From the NCBI RefSeq assembly GCF_900156155.1, contig NZ_FTMD01000008.1, forward strand, positions 62,001 through 126,000: DNA of 64,000 bases, given 5' to 3'. Position numbers and translations under genes: made by a program. Below, one piece after another: positions 48,664 through 59,069 of the stretch (within the stretch, counting starts at the first letter, position 1; the number at the start of each line of letters is the position of its first letter). The notes under the pieces were generated by a model. That model was not told the DNA's origin. It saw only the letters and a list, made by a program, of their open reading frames with translations, and made no database searches. The stretch comes from Aromatoleum tolulyticum (GTDB lineage: Bacteria; Pseudomonadota; Gammaproteobacteria; Burkholderiales; Rhodocyclaceae).

Positions 48664-48971
48664 GCACGCCGACGCGCATCCGCGCGATGCTCAAGGACGG
48701 GGCCACGGAATTGCGCATGCTGTTCTCGCACCCGATGGAGAACGGTCTGCGCAAGGATGCCGAGGGGCGCCGCATTCCGGCGCATTTCATCACCGAAGCG
48801 AGCGTGCGGCGCAACGGCGAAGTCGTGCTGGCGGCAGACTTCGGCCCGTCGATCGCCACGAATCCCTATCTCGCGTTCAGCATCGCCGGTGGTGCCGCGG
48901 GCGACGAAATCGTCGTGAGCTGGCGCGACAACCTCGGCGAGACGCGCAGCGATACGATCCGGGTCGCGTAG
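48660..48971 (+). CDS. soxZ: Sulfur-carrier partner protein SoxZ
   Basis: A 103-residue beta-sandwich protein that forms a heterodimer with SoxY and is exported with it. The family features are RIRAMLKDGATELRMLFSHPMENGLRKD, RIPAHFITEASVRRNG and the closing GDEIVVSWRDNLGE. It has no signal peptide of its own, as expected, since SoxYZ leaves as a complex through SoxY's Tat signal. No soxA, soxX, soxB or soxCD gene is in this window. Confidence 0.95.
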   Translation: MSTPTRIRAMLKDGATELRMLFSHPMENGLRKDAEGRRIPAHFITEASVRRNGEVVLAADFGPSIATNPYLAFSIAGGAAGDEIVVSWRDNLGETRSDTIRVA

Positions 48972-48975
48972 CGGC

Positions 48976-50745
48976 TCAGGCGCCGGCGTGATGGCTGCGG
49001 GGCGCGTGCAGGTGACAGAAGCGTAGTTCGTCGGGGTAGGGAAAGAAGTCCTCGACGTAGCCGCTGCGGATCGACGCCTGCGTGCGCTGCCAGAAGGCCG
49101 GCATCAGCAGGTCGCGGTGGTGTTTCAGGAAGGCCTGGCGCACGCGTGGGGCACCCAGCAGGAAGGTGGCGAATTCCTCGGGAAAGACGTCCATCGGCCC
49201 GGCGGAATACCACGCCTCGCCCGACATCTCCATCTCCGGGTAGGGCGCTTCGGGGATGTGACGGAAGTTCATGTCCGTCATGTACTCGATCTCGTCGTAG
49301 TCGTAGAACACCACGCGGCCGTAGCGCGTGACACCGAAGTTCTTCCACAGCATGTCGCCGGGGAAGATGTTCGCCGTCGCGAGTTCGCGGATCGCATTGC
49401 CGTATTCGCGTACTGCGTACTCGACCTGTTCGTCGGTGGAGCGCTCGAGGTAGATGTTGAGCGGCGTCATGCGGCGCTCGATATACAGGTGCTTGATGAT
49501 GACCGAATCGCCGTCGATCTCGTAGGCGGTCGGGGCGAGGGTGCGCAATTCCTCGAGCAGTTCGGGATGGAAGCGCGCTAGCGGCAGGGCCGCGTTGGAG
49601 AACTCCAGCGTGTCGGCCATCCGGCCCACGCGGTCGACGCGTTTGATGATCAGGTACTTGCGCTTGACGGTAGCGCGATCCATGTTCTTCGAGGCCCCGA
49701 ACACGTCCTTGATGATCTTGAACACGTAGGGGTAGGACGGCAGTGTGAACACCAGCATCACCAGGCCGCGGATGCCCGGCGCGATCACGAACTGGTCGTT
49801 GGAGTGGCGCAGATGCGCAATGAGGTCGCGGAAGAACATCGTCTTGCCCTGCTTGCCCAGGCCCAGCATCGTGTACAGCTCGGAGCGGTGCTTGTTGGGC
49901 ATGATCGAGCGCAGGAACTGGACGTAGCCGGACGGCACTTCCATGTCCACGAGGAAGTAGGCGCGCGACAGCGAGAACAGCACCGAGATGCGCCACGGGT
50001 CGAGCAGGATGGTGTCGATCTCCAGGCGCCCCGAGGCGTTGTGGCGCACGGCGATCGCGAACGGGTATTCCTGGTAGCCGTTGATGGCCTTGCCGATGAT
50101 GTAAGCCGTCTTGTTGCGGTAGAAGGCCGAATACAGCACCTGGATCTGGCAGTTGACCTCCATGTCCGGCCACTCTCCGAGGTGCCGGTGCACCGTGTGC
50201 AGGATCAGGTCGATGTCGCGGTCGAGGTCCTCGAACGGGCGCTGCCAGTCGAAGTCCTCGATGATGCGGCGCACGGTCGCGCGCAGGCCTGCATCGCGCG
50301 GGTAGTAGCTGCTGTAGACCGGCGGGTAGGACTCCATGTACTCGGTGGAGATTGCCGGGCGCGCGAACAGGTAATCGTTGTTGAAATAGGTGCGGTGCAG
50401 GATCTTGCAGCACACCGAATTGAAGAAGGTCTCTGCGAGTTCCGGCTGCTTGTGGCGGATCAGGATGCCGATGTAGTGGAGCTTGGCCTGCTGCCAGGTG
50501 TCGTCGTCGACCGAGTCGGCATCGAACTCCTGGTGCAGGCGGCGCACCGTCTCTTCGACGCGGTCGTCGTAGAACTGCACGCGGTCGCGCACCGCGGCGA
50601 GCTGGGCCTGCCAGTCGGCGGCCTCGAAGCTTTCCTTCGCGCGCCGCGAGGTCTCGCGGAAGATGCGGTAGTGCTTGTTGAAGCCCTCGATCAGGGCTTG
50701 TGCGATCGACTGGGCAAGGACGTTTTCTCCCGTCGGTGCTTCCAT
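48976..50745 (-). CDS. aceK: Isocitrate dehydrogenase kinase/phosphatase
   Basis: Phosphorylates the active-site serine of dimeric NADP isocitrate dehydrogenase to divert isocitrate into the glyoxylate bypass, and reverses it. The 589-residue protein (E. coli 578) shows the kinase-domain blocks LGLGKQGKTMFFRDL, VFTLPSYPYVFKIIKDVFG and the catalytic NIFPGDMLWKNFGVTRYGRVVFYDYDE. The start at ATG 50745 has GAGGA before it. Its likely target is the dimeric IDH at 53.7 kb, which keeps the phosphorylatable serine. It is divergent from the monomeric IDH gene with a 362-base gap. Confidence 0.97.
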   Translation of the reverse strand: MEAPTGENVLAQSIAQALIEGFNKHYRIFRETSRRAKESFEAADWQAQLAAVRDRVQFYDDRVEETVRRLHQEFDADSVDDDTWQQAKLHYIGILIRHKQPELAETFFNSVCCKILHRTYFNNDYLFARPAISTEYMESYPPVYSSYYPRDAGLRATVRRIIEDFDWQRPFEDLDRDIDLILHTVHRHLGEWPDMEVNCQIQVLYSAFYRNKTAYIIGKAINGYQEYPFAIAVRHNASGRLEIDTILLDPWRISVLFSLSRAYFLVDMEVPSGYVQFLRSIMPNKHRSELYTMLGLGKQGKTMFFRDLIAHLRHSNDQFVIAPGIRGLVMLVFTLPSYPYVFKIIKDVFGASKNMDRATVKRKYLIIKRVDRVGRMADTLEFSNAALPLARFHPELLEELRTLAPTAYEIDGDSVIIKHLYIERRMTPLNIYLERSTDEQVEYAVREYGNAIRELATANIFPGDMLWKNFGVTRYGRVVFYDYDEIEYMTDMNFRHIPEAPYPEMEMSGEAWYSAGPMDVFPEEFATFLLGAPRVRQAFLKHHRDLLMPAFWQRTQASIRSGYVEDFFPYPDELRFCHLHAPRSHHAGA

Positions 50746-51107
50746 GGCTTCCTCGTCACGGTGATGGCGGCGTGGCAACAGGACGACTGCGGTCGATTCT
50801 AGCGCGATGCGATCCCGTTCCGCGGACGATCAGGGCAAACGCACGGGGGCTCATCCTGGTGCCGACGCTGTCTTGCGCCGTCTTCCGGAGCGCGCCGATC
50901 CGGCGCGGGTTCATGTCGTCTGCAACATCTTGTGTCTTATATAAGACCTGATTTATCCGAATTGCGCCAAACTGCTGCCGGGGCAGGTTTATAATGAGCG
51001 GTCGTCTAAAGATGTCCGGGTGCGATCCCGCTGTGGAGGGGCGTACTCCGGTCGGTTCAAGCGTCGGCCTGGCTTCGCGCCATATAGAGATAATCCGGGA
51101 GAAATGC
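50746..51107. other. Divergent regulatory region between aceK and monomeric icd
   Basis: The 362 bases have no gene. They hold the shared 14-bp palindrome (50934-50947), a TATAAT at 50990-50995 for the plus-strand icd gene with no matching -35, and an icd leader of about 105 bases. Missing -35 with a site about 61 bases upstream of the likely start of transcription suggests activation, but this is inference. Confidence 0.6.
50934..50947. promoter_or_regulatory. Palindromic operator candidate GTCTTATATAAGAC between aceK and icd
   Basis: A perfect 14-bp palindrome whose inner 12 bases equal the site at the aceA promoter (38785-38796). Its centre is about 50 bases before the icd -10 element and about 200 bases before the aceK ATG, so one site could serve both divergent genes. 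Confidence 0.65.
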
Positions 51108-53345
51108 ATGACAGACAAGAGTTCGACGATCATCTACACGCTCACCGACGAGGCGCCCCTGCTGGCGACCTATTCGCTGCTGCCGATCATCGAGACGTTC
51201 ACGGCGCCGGCCGGTGTGACGATCCAGAAGACCGACATCTCGGTCGCGGCCCGCGTGCTGGCTGAATTCTCGGATTACCTGACCGACGCTCAGAAGGTCC
51301 CGGACAACCTCGCCGAACTCGGCCGCCTGACCCAGGATCCCGACACCAACATCATCAAGCTGCCGAACATCAGCGCCTCCGTTGCGCAGCTGGTCGCCTG
51401 CGTCAAGGAACTCCAGTCGAAGGGCTATGCGATCCCGGACTACCCGGAGAACCCGACGACCGAGGAAGAAAAGGCGCTGAAGGTCCGCTACGGCAAGTGC
51501 CTCGGCTCCGCGGTGAACCCGGTGCTGCGCGAAGGCAACTCCGATCGTCGCGCGCCTGCGGCAGTCAAGAACTACGCGAAGAAGCACCCGCATTCGATGG
51601 GCGAGTGGAAGCAGTGGTCGCAGACCCACGTCTCGCACATGGAGCACGGCGACTTCTACCACGGCGAGAAGTCGATGACGCTCGACCGCGCGCGCAACGT
51701 GAAGATGGAACTCGTCACGAAGAGCGGCAAGGCCATCGTGCTGAAGCCGAAGGTCGCGCTGCTGGACGGCGAGATCATCGATTCGATGTTCATGAGCAAG
51801 AAGGCGCTGTACGAGTTCTACGAGCAGCAGCTCGACGACTGCCGCGAAGCCGGCATCCTGTTCTCGCTGCACGTTAAGGCGACGATGATGAAGGTGTCGC
51901 ACCCCATCGTCTTCGGCCACTGCGTGAAGATCTACTACAAGGAAGCCTTCGAGAAGCACGGCAAGCTGTTCGACGAGTTGGGCATCAACGTCAACAACGG
52001 CATGGCCACGCTGTACGAGAAGATTGCGACGCTGCCGGAATCGCAGCGCGACGAGATCATCCGCGACCTGCACGCCTGCCAGGAACATCGTCCGCGTCTG
52101 GCGATGGTCGACTCGGCCAAGGGCATCACCAACTTCCATTCGCCCAACGACATCATCGTCGACGCTTCCATGCCTGCCATGATCCGCTCCGGCGGCAAGA
52201 TGTGGGGCGCCGACGGCAAGCAGTACGACAGCAAGTGCGTAATGCCGGAATCGACCTTCGCCCGCATTTACCAGGAGATGATCAGCTTCTGCAAGTGGCA
52301 CGGCAACTTCGACCCGGCGACGATGGGCACGGTGCCGAACGTCGGCTTGATGGCGCAGCAGGCCGAGGAATACGGCTCGCACGACAAGACCTACGAGATT
52401 CCGGAAGACGGCGTCGCGAACATCACCGATCTCGACACCGGTGAAGTGCTGATGTCGCAGAACGTGGAAGAAGGAGACATCTGGCGCATGTGCCAGGTCA
52501 AGGACGCGCCGATCCGCGACTGGGTCAAGCTCGCCGTCACGCGCGCGCGCAACTCGGGCATGCCGGCGATCTTCTGGCTCGACCCGTACCGTCCGCACGA
52601 GAACGAACTGATCAAGAAGGTGCAGAAGTACCTGAAGGATCACGACACGAACGGCCTCGACATCCAGATCATGTCGCAGGTACGCGCGATGCGCTTCACG
52701 CTGGAGCGCGTGGCGCGCGGTCTCGATACGATCTCGGTGACCGGCAACATCCTGCGCGACTACCTGACCGACCTGTTCCCGATCATGGAGCTGGGCACCA
52801 GCGCGAAGATGCTGTCGATCGTCCCGCTGATGGCCGGCGGCGGCATGTACGAGACGGGCGCGGGCGGTTCGGCGCCCAAGCACGTGCAGCAGCTGGTCGA
52901 GGAAAACCACCTGCGTTGGGATTCGCTCGGCGAATTCCTCGCGCTGGCGGTGTCGCTCGAGGAGATGAGCTTCAAGACCGGCAACGCCAAGGCGAAGCTG
53001 CTCGCGAAGACGCTCGACCAGGCGACCGGCAAGCTGCTCGACAACGACAAGTCGCCGTCGCGCCGTACCGGCCAGCTCGACAACCGCGGCAGCCACTTCT
53101 ACCTCGCGCTGTACTGGGCCGAGGCGCTGGCTGCGCAGGATGAGGATGCGGATCTTAAGGCCCGTTTCGCGCCGCTCGCCAAGACGCTGGCGGAGAACGA
53201 GCAGAAGATCGTCGCCGAACTCAGCGCCGTGCAGGGCAAGCCGGTCGATATCGGCGGCTACTACTATGCCGATCCGGTCAAGACCGAGGCGGTAATGCGT
53301 CCGAGCGCGACGCTCAATGCGGTGCTCGCTGCCGTGAATGCCTGA
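51108..53345 (+). CDS. icd: Monomeric NADP-dependent isocitrate dehydrogenase
   Basis: Oxidises isocitrate to 2-oxoglutarate with NADP. The 745-residue protein is of the monomeric (type II, about 80 kDa) IDH family known from Azotobacter vinelandii and Corynebacterium. Shared segments include [11 protein letters not shown]-like [62 protein letters not shown] and [20 protein letters not shown]. It is unrelated in length to the dimeric IDH next door and lacks that enzyme's AceK-target serine loop. GGGAGA precedes the ATG at 51108. Its promoter region carries the palindrome shared with aceA. Confidence 0.97.
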   Translation: MTDKSSTIIYTLTDEAPLLATYSLLPIIETFTAPAGVTIQKTDISVAARVLAEFSDYLTDAQKVPDNLAELGRLTQDPDTNIIKLPNISASVAQLVACVKELQSKGYAIPDYPENPTTEEEKALKVRYGKCLGSAVNPVLREGNSDRRAPAAVKNYAKKHPHSMGEWKQWSQTHVSHMEHGDFYHGEKSMTLDRARNVKMELVTKSGKAIVLKPKVALLDGEIIDSMFMSKKALYEFYEQQLDDCREAGILFSLHVKATMMKVSHPIVFGHCVKIYYKEAFEKHGKLFDELGINVNNGMATLYEKIATLPESQRDEIIRDLHACQEHRPRLAMVDSAKGITNFHSPNDIIVDASMPAMIRSGGKMWGADGKQYDSKCVMPESTFARIYQEMISFCKWHGNFDPATMGTVPNVGLMAQQAEEYGSHDKTYEIPEDGVANITDLDTGEVLMSQNVEEGDIWRMCQVKDAPIRDWVKLAVTRARNSGMPAIFWLDPYRPHENELIKKVQKYLKDHDTNGLDIQIMSQVRAMRFTLERVARGLDTISVTGNILRDYLTDLFPIMELGTSAKMLSIVPLMAGGGMYETGAGGSAPKHVQQLVEENHLRWDSLGEFLALAVSLEEMSFKTGNAKAKLLAKTLDQATGKLLDNDKSPSRRTGQLDNRGSHFYLALYWAEALAAQDEDADLKARFAPLAKTLAENEQKIVAELSAVQGKPVDIGGYYYADPVKTEAVMRPSATLNAVLAAVNA

Positions 53346-53649
53346 CGGCGAGTTGCGCCGGTCCTGCCCTTGAGCCGGGCGGAGCCGACAATCCAGAAAA
53401 GCCAGCGCACTGCGCTGGCTTTTTTTTCGGCGGATTTCCCCGGGGAGCCCGGTAGCGGCGGTACAACGCGCGCCGGATCGTCCGTCTTGCATTTTTGAGC
53501 CATAATCGCAAGCTGGATTGGGGAGATGTCATCCGCTTTGCATGATCCTGTCACGACCTGCATGCGCGATGGTCCCCCAGCTGCAAGCCAAGGGTTTTCA
53601 GCGACGAGCTGAATCGAGCGAGACATATCCACATGAAGAGGGAGTAGGC
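53346..53649. other. Noncoding region between the two isocitrate dehydrogenase genes
   Basis: The 304 bases hold the terminator of the monomeric IDH gene, then a possible -10 (CATAAT, 53501-53506) without a clear -35. A leader of about 140 bases follows before the dimeric icd ATG. The shared palindrome is not present here. No gene is seen. Confidence 0.6.
53397..53427 (+). terminator. Rho-independent terminator after monomeric icd
   Basis: GCCAGCG and CGCTGGC form a stem around CACTG, flanked by AAAA and a run of eight T. It separates the two isocitrate dehydrogenase genes, so they are not one transcript. Confidence 0.93.
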
Positions 53650-54894
<1,245 letters not shown>

Positions 54895-54932
54895 GACGCA
54901 CGTGCAGGCGCCCCGCGCGGGGCGCTCCGACG

Positions 54933-54968
54933 AAAAACCCGCCGTCTCGTCGATTCGGCGGGTTTTTT
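54933..54968 (+). terminator. Rho-independent terminator after dimeric icd
   Basis: AAAAACCCGCCG pairs with CGGCGGGTTTTTT around an 11-base loop, ending in TTTTTT. A GC-rich inverted repeat (about 54908-54926) lies just before it. Confidence 0.92.
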
Positions 54969-54987
54969 GTCGCCGGTTGCCCGGAGT

Positions 54988-55248
54988 TCAGCGCTTTTCG
55001 CCGATCTGGTACTTGCGGTCGAGGTAGTTCATCGCCAGCACGTAGATCCCGATCAGGATGACGAAGGTGATCTGCGAACCCTGGGCGAAGATGTAGAAGC
55101 CCAGCGGGAAGCTCATGAACGAGAAGCGGTTGAGCGCGTCGGCGTAGTAGCCGGCGACGAAGCTCACGAGAAACCACACCGACAGCAGCGAGAAGGTCAG
55201 CAGCAGATTGCTGCGCCAGTACGCCCGATGCTGTTCGGTGAGTTTCAT
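54988..55248 (-). CDS. DUF4212 protein, small subunit of a sodium:solute symporter
   Basis: An 86-residue membrane protein with two helices (about residues 14-36 and 57-76) and the family signature HRAYWRSNLLLTFSLLSVWFLVSF, then FPLGFYIFAQGSQITFVILIGIY and a charged C-terminus. DUF4212 genes are normally followed by a large ActP-like sodium:solute symporter gene. Here the gene is followed only by the convergent icd terminator, so no partner is in reach. It lies 18 bases after the EF-G-like gene on the same strand. Confidence 0.85.
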   Translation of the reverse strand: MKLTEQHRAYWRSNLLLTFSLLSVWFLVSFVAGYYADALNRFSFMSFPLGFYIFAQGSQITFVILIGIYVLAMNYLDRKYQIGEKR

Positions 55249-55266
55249 CGTGTTCCCTCGCCGGTC

Positions 55267-57318
55267 TTACTGGCCGCTGCCGTGGCCTGTCCAGGACTTG
55301 ACGAGACGCTGCTGCACGTCCTGCGGAGCGGGCTCGTAGCCGGCTGCGGTGATCGAGAACTCGCTCTCGCCGGCGCAGATGGCCTTCAGCCGCGCCTCGA
55401 AGCCTTCCATCTCGGCCAGCGGCAGTACGGCGGTGAGCAGCGTGACGCCGCTCGCCGGGCTCTCGGTGGTCGTGAGGTGCCCGCGCCGGCCCGCGAACTC
55501 CGCACTGACTTCGCCGAAGTTGCCGTCGGCGACCTTCACCGTGACGCTGACGAGCGGTTCCAGCACCACGGGACGTGCGCCGAGCAGCGCCTCGAGCGTC
55601 GCGTGCCGGCCGGCCGTGACGAAGGACACCTCGTTCGAGTCGACGGCGTGCGCCTTGCCGTCGACCAGCACGACCCTGACGTCCTGCACCGGGAAACCGG
55701 CGAGCGCCCCTTCGGCCAGCGCCTGGCGCACGCCCTTTTCGACCGCGGGCAGGAAGTTGGTCGGGATCGCGCCGCCCTTGACCTCGTTGCCGAGTTCGAT
55801 GCCCGCGCCGCGCGGCAGCGATTCGACGCGCAGGGCCACTTCGCCGAACTGGCCGGCGCCGCCGCTCTGCTTCTTGTGCCGGTAGCGCGCCTCGGCCGTG
55901 CCGTTGATCGTCTCGCGATAGGGCACGGAGGGCGTCGCGGTGTCGAACTGCAGGTTCCAGCGCGTGCGCAGCTGCTCGAGGATGATCTTCAGGTGCAGCT
56001 CGCCGAGGCCGCGCACGACGGTCTGGCGGGCCTGATGGTCGAAGCCCACTTCGAGGCAGGGGTCCTCGTCGAACAGGCGTGCGAGCGCTTCGGCGAGTTT
56101 CTGTTCGTCGCCGTGTTTCTGCGGGATCAGCGCGAGGCCGAACACCGGCTGCGGGTAGCTGGCGGGCGCGAGGTGGTAGTTGTCCTCGTCGTGCGAGTCG
56201 TGCAGCACCGCGTCGGGGTGGATGTCGTCTACGCGCGCGACCGCGCAGATGTCGCCGGGCACGCCCAGCGGCGTCTCGGTCTGGTTCTTGCCCTGCAGCC
56301 GCAGCAGGTGCGAGACCTTGAAGGGCTTGCGGCTGTCGCCGATGTAGAGCTGGGTGTTGGGGCTGATACGCCCCTGATGGATACGGAACAGGCCCAGTTT
56401 GCCGCGGTAGGGATCGTTGGCAACCTGGAATACGTGCGCGATGACGTGGCGTTCGGGATCGGCGGCGACCTCGACTTCCAGAGCGGCGGCGCCTTCGCCC
56501 TTGAGGAAGCGGGGCGGGTTGCCTTCGGTCGGGTCGGGCATGAGGCGGCCGAGGATGTCGAGCAGTTCCTTCACGCCGGCGCCGGTGCGCGCGGAGACGA
56601 AGCACACCGGGATCAGGTGGCCTTCGCGCAGGGCCTGCTCGAAGGGGGCATGGAGCTGCTCGGGATCGAGCGATTCGCCCTGTTCGAGATAGCTCGCCAT
56701 CAGGGCCTCGTCGAGTTCGACGACCTGGTCGACGATGCTGTCGTGTGCGGCGGAGACCGAGGAGAACGCAGGTTCGCGGTTGGCGTCGGGGTCGAAGAAG
56801 CAGTCGATCACCGAATCGCCGCTCGCGGACGGCAGGTTGATCGGCAGGCACTCGCGTCCGAAGGTCGCGCACAGCTCGTCCAGCAGCGCGGCGAGCGATG
56901 CCGGGGTGGCGGCGTCGATCTTCGATACGACGACGAGGCGGCATTTGTCGCGCGCGGCTTCCATCATGCGGCGGGTCCCGCTCTCGATGCCGGCCGGGGC
57001 GCTCACCAGCACCGCAGCGGTCTCGACCGCCGGCAGCGCGGTCAGGGCGCGGCCGGCGAGGTCGGGCAGGCCCGGGGTGTCGAGGAGATTGACCCAGTGC
57101 CCGGCCCATTCGAGGTGCGCGAGCGAGGTCGACAGCGAATGCCCCATCGCCTTTTCCTGCGGATCGAAATCGCTGACGGTATCGCCACGCTCGATCGTGC
57201 CGGCGGCGCCGATGGTGCCCGAGGCGACGAGCAGGGCTTCGAGCAGGGTGGTCTTGCCGCAGCCGGCGTGACCGAGCAGGGCGAGGTTGCGAATGTCGTG
57301 AACCGAAGCAGGTGTCAT
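55267..57318 (-). CDS. Elongation factor G-like GTPase (EF-G paralogue)
   Basis: A 683-residue translational GTPase of the EF-G-like (FusA2-type) group. The GTPase domain has GHAGCGKTTLLEALL, the switch/G3 region LLDTPGLPD and G4 as SKID, where canonical EF-G has NKxD. Domain II, the domain IV/V region (SGGAGQFGEVALRV, VDSNEVSFVTAGRHA) and a C-terminal domain are all present. Members of this group lack a proven function and are not the main translocase. It is flanked by DUF4212 and a BT1-like transporter gene. Confidence 0.88.
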   Translation of the reverse strand: MTPASVHDIRNLALLGHAGCGKTTLLEALLVASGTIGAAGTIERGDTVSDFDPQEKAMGHSLSTSLAHLEWAGHWVNLLDTPGLPDLAGRALTALPAVETAAVLVSAPAGIESGTRRMMEAARDKCRLVVVSKIDAATPASLAALLDELCATFGRECLPINLPSASGDSVIDCFFDPDANREPAFSSVSAAHDSIVDQVVELDEALMASYLEQGESLDPEQLHAPFEQALREGHLIPVCFVSARTGAGVKELLDILGRLMPDPTEGNPPRFLKGEGAAALEVEVAADPERHVIAHVFQVANDPYRGKLGLFRIHQGRISPNTQLYIGDSRKPFKVSHLLRLQGKNQTETPLGVPGDICAVARVDDIHPDAVLHDSHDEDNYHLAPASYPQPVFGLALIPQKHGDEQKLAEALARLFDEDPCLEVGFDHQARQTVVRGLGELHLKIILEQLRTRWNLQFDTATPSVPYRETINGTAEARYRHKKQSGGAGQFGEVALRVESLPRGAGIELGNEVKGGAIPTNFLPAVEKGVRQALAEGALAGFPVQDVRVVLVDGKAHAVDSNEVSFVTAGRHATLEALLGARPVVLEPLVSVTVKVADGNFGEVSAEFAGRRGHLTTTESPASGVTLLTAVLPLAEMEGFEARLKAICAGESEFSITAAGYEPAPQDVQQRLVKSWTGHGSGQ

Positions 57319-57394
57319 GGACTTGTCCTCATGTGGCCTTTGTCTCGCAGTTTCCCCCTGTCGCCGCGGCTGTGCAACGGTTTCGCGCCCATGC

Positions 57395-59020
57395 TCATGC
57401 GCTGCGCAGCCCGAGCAGGCGCGTGGCGGCGATCGCCAGCAGCGGCAGCACGAGGCCCAGCACCAGGACCGTCACGAGGAGCTGGCCGAGTTCGGAGTAG
57501 TCCGCCGGCACCGTCACCGCAGCGCTCGCTGCGTCGCGCACTTCGCGGGTCACCGTGTAAATGCCGTTGAGGTATTTGGTGCCGAGCTGGGAGGCCGACA
57601 GGGCGAGGTTCGTGAACGAGGCCATGACCGCGAAGAAGGTCGCCTTGAGGTGGGACGGGGCGGAGTTCGCGATCCATGCAAGCATCGGCACCATCGACAC
57701 CTGTCCGAGCGGCGATTCCAGCGCGGTGTTGGCGATGGCGATGAAGCGCGCGTCCACGAGGCCGCCCGTCGCGGCGGCGGTCCACTCGTGCAGGCCGTGG
57801 AACATGCCGATGATGGGCAGCGACAGCAGCGTGCTGGCAAGGGTGAGGAAGATGACGATGTGGGCGATCGATTTTTCGGCCATGAAGCGGCGGAAGAGGA
57901 AGAGGCCCGCGAGCGTGAGAGTGCTGGTGATGAGATCGAGCCGCGACAGGAAGCTCTGGTCGAAGCCCAGTTCGTCGATCATCCACCAGCCGGCGCCGGC
58001 GCCGGGACCGGGCATGGCGCGGAAGACGAAGATCACGATGACGGTGCCGAGCAGGGTGCGGCGGGCGTCGTCGGACAGTTCGCGCACCAGGCGGTAGATC
58101 ATCACGCCGATGATCGCGAACGAGGCGCCGAAGATCAGTTCCTGGCCGTAGCCGAGGCCGGACAGTCCGACCGCGAGGGTGAGCGCGACGAAGGCGGCGC
58201 TGCCGCCGAGGATCCACCAGTTCGGCGCGGTGGTCTGCTCGGGTGCGTGGACGAGGCGGTCGATTTCCGCCGCGCCATGGCCGAGGCGGGCGAGGCGACG
58301 GGCTTCGCGGCGCTTCAGGATGCCCGCGAGCAGCACGCCACTGATCGACATCAGCGGGATGACCAGCGCGAGCTCGTAGATGCGTACGTAGATCGCGACC
58401 TTTTCGGCTTCCGGCAGCGTTTCGCTGCCCTGGAACATTACGACATTGGCCAGCGCCACGATCACCGTGCCGCCGATGATCGCGACGCGGCCGAGCATCT
58501 GCATCGTGGTGTGCATCAGGCGCACGGTCTCGTCCGGGAAGGGACGGCCGTCTTCGCCGATGCGCGGCACGGCTTCGACCGTCATCGCGTCGGCGACGGC
58601 GTCCTGCATCACGTAGCCGATCGGCGCCAGCAGCGTCGACAGGACGAACCAGGCCTCCGCCGACATCACCTCGCGCATGGCGGCGGGGTTGCCGATCAGG
58701 CCGATCATGACGAGCAGGCTGGCGGCGATGAGCGAGGCGCCGAGATAGACCAGCCCGGCCTTGTGCCGCCACAGCAGGTCCACGAGATGGCCGATGGGCA
58801 TCTTGAGCGCCCACGGGATGCCCGCCCAGAATCCCAGTGCGGCGAGGAAGGAGGCCGACAGGCCGAGGTAGTCCTTGACGAAGAACGTACCGACGATGCC
58901 GGTGAGGCCGGAAACCCCGGCCGCCACGTAGACCATCAGCGGCGGCAGATAGGACAGGCGCATTTCGCGGCCGAGTTCGAGGATGTTGCGGTTGAACCAG
59001 CGAAGCAGGGCGGTAATCAA
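57395..59020 (-). CDS. MFS-type membrane transporter, BT1 (folate/biopterin)-like
   Basis: A 541-residue inner-membrane protein with about 12 helices. Features that recall the BT1 family are the first-half segment LGFWAGIPWALKMPIGHLVDLLWRHK (a W-x-K-P-x-x-G/D-type loop in TM2-TM3) and the presence of a long central loop (about residues 215-250, MVILA...GAAEIDRL). It differs from standard drug MFS pumps by this layout. The substrate is unknown; folate or pterin uptake is only a family-based guess. It precedes the EF-G-like gene by 76 bases. Confidence 0.65.
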   Translation of the reverse strand: MITALLRWFNRNILELGREMRLSYLPPLMVYVAAGVSGLTGIVGTFFVKDYLGLSASFLAALGFWAGIPWALKMPIGHLVDLLWRHKAGLVYLGASLIAASLLVMIGLIGNPAAMREVMSAEAWFVLSTLLAPIGYVMQDAVADAMTVEAVPRIGEDGRPFPDETVRLMHTTMQMLGRVAIIGGTVIVALANVVMFQGSETLPEAEKVAIYVRIYELALVIPLMSISGVLLAGILKRREARRLARLGHGAAEIDRLVHAPEQTTAPNWWILGGSAAFVALTLAVGLSGLGYGQELIFGASFAIIGVMIYRLVRELSDDARRTLLGTVIVIFVFRAMPGPGAGAGWWMIDELGFDQSFLSRLDLITSTLTLAGLFLFRRFMAEKSIAHIVIFLTLASTLLSLPIIGMFHGLHEWTAAATGGLVDARFIAIANTALESPLGQVSMVPMLAWIANSAPSHLKATFFAVMASFTNLALSASQLGTKYLNGIYTVTREVRDAASAAVTVPADYSELGQLLVTVLVLGLVLPLLAIAATRLLGLRSA

Positions 59021-59069
59021 GATCGGGTTCCGTCGGAGCGTGGTCGGGGGAGGGGGATTGCGGCCGGCA

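Noticed and set aside
51108-53345. First read as malate synthase because of its size and place near the glyoxylate genes
   Set aside because: The sequence matches monomeric isocitrate dehydrogenase throughout and lacks malate synthase motifs.
51057-53492. An 811-residue open frame antisense to monomeric icd
   Set aside because: It is a shadow produced by GC-rich codon bias: it is low in complexity, rich in Arg, His and Val, has no family match or ribosome binding site, and lies exactly opposite a certain gene.
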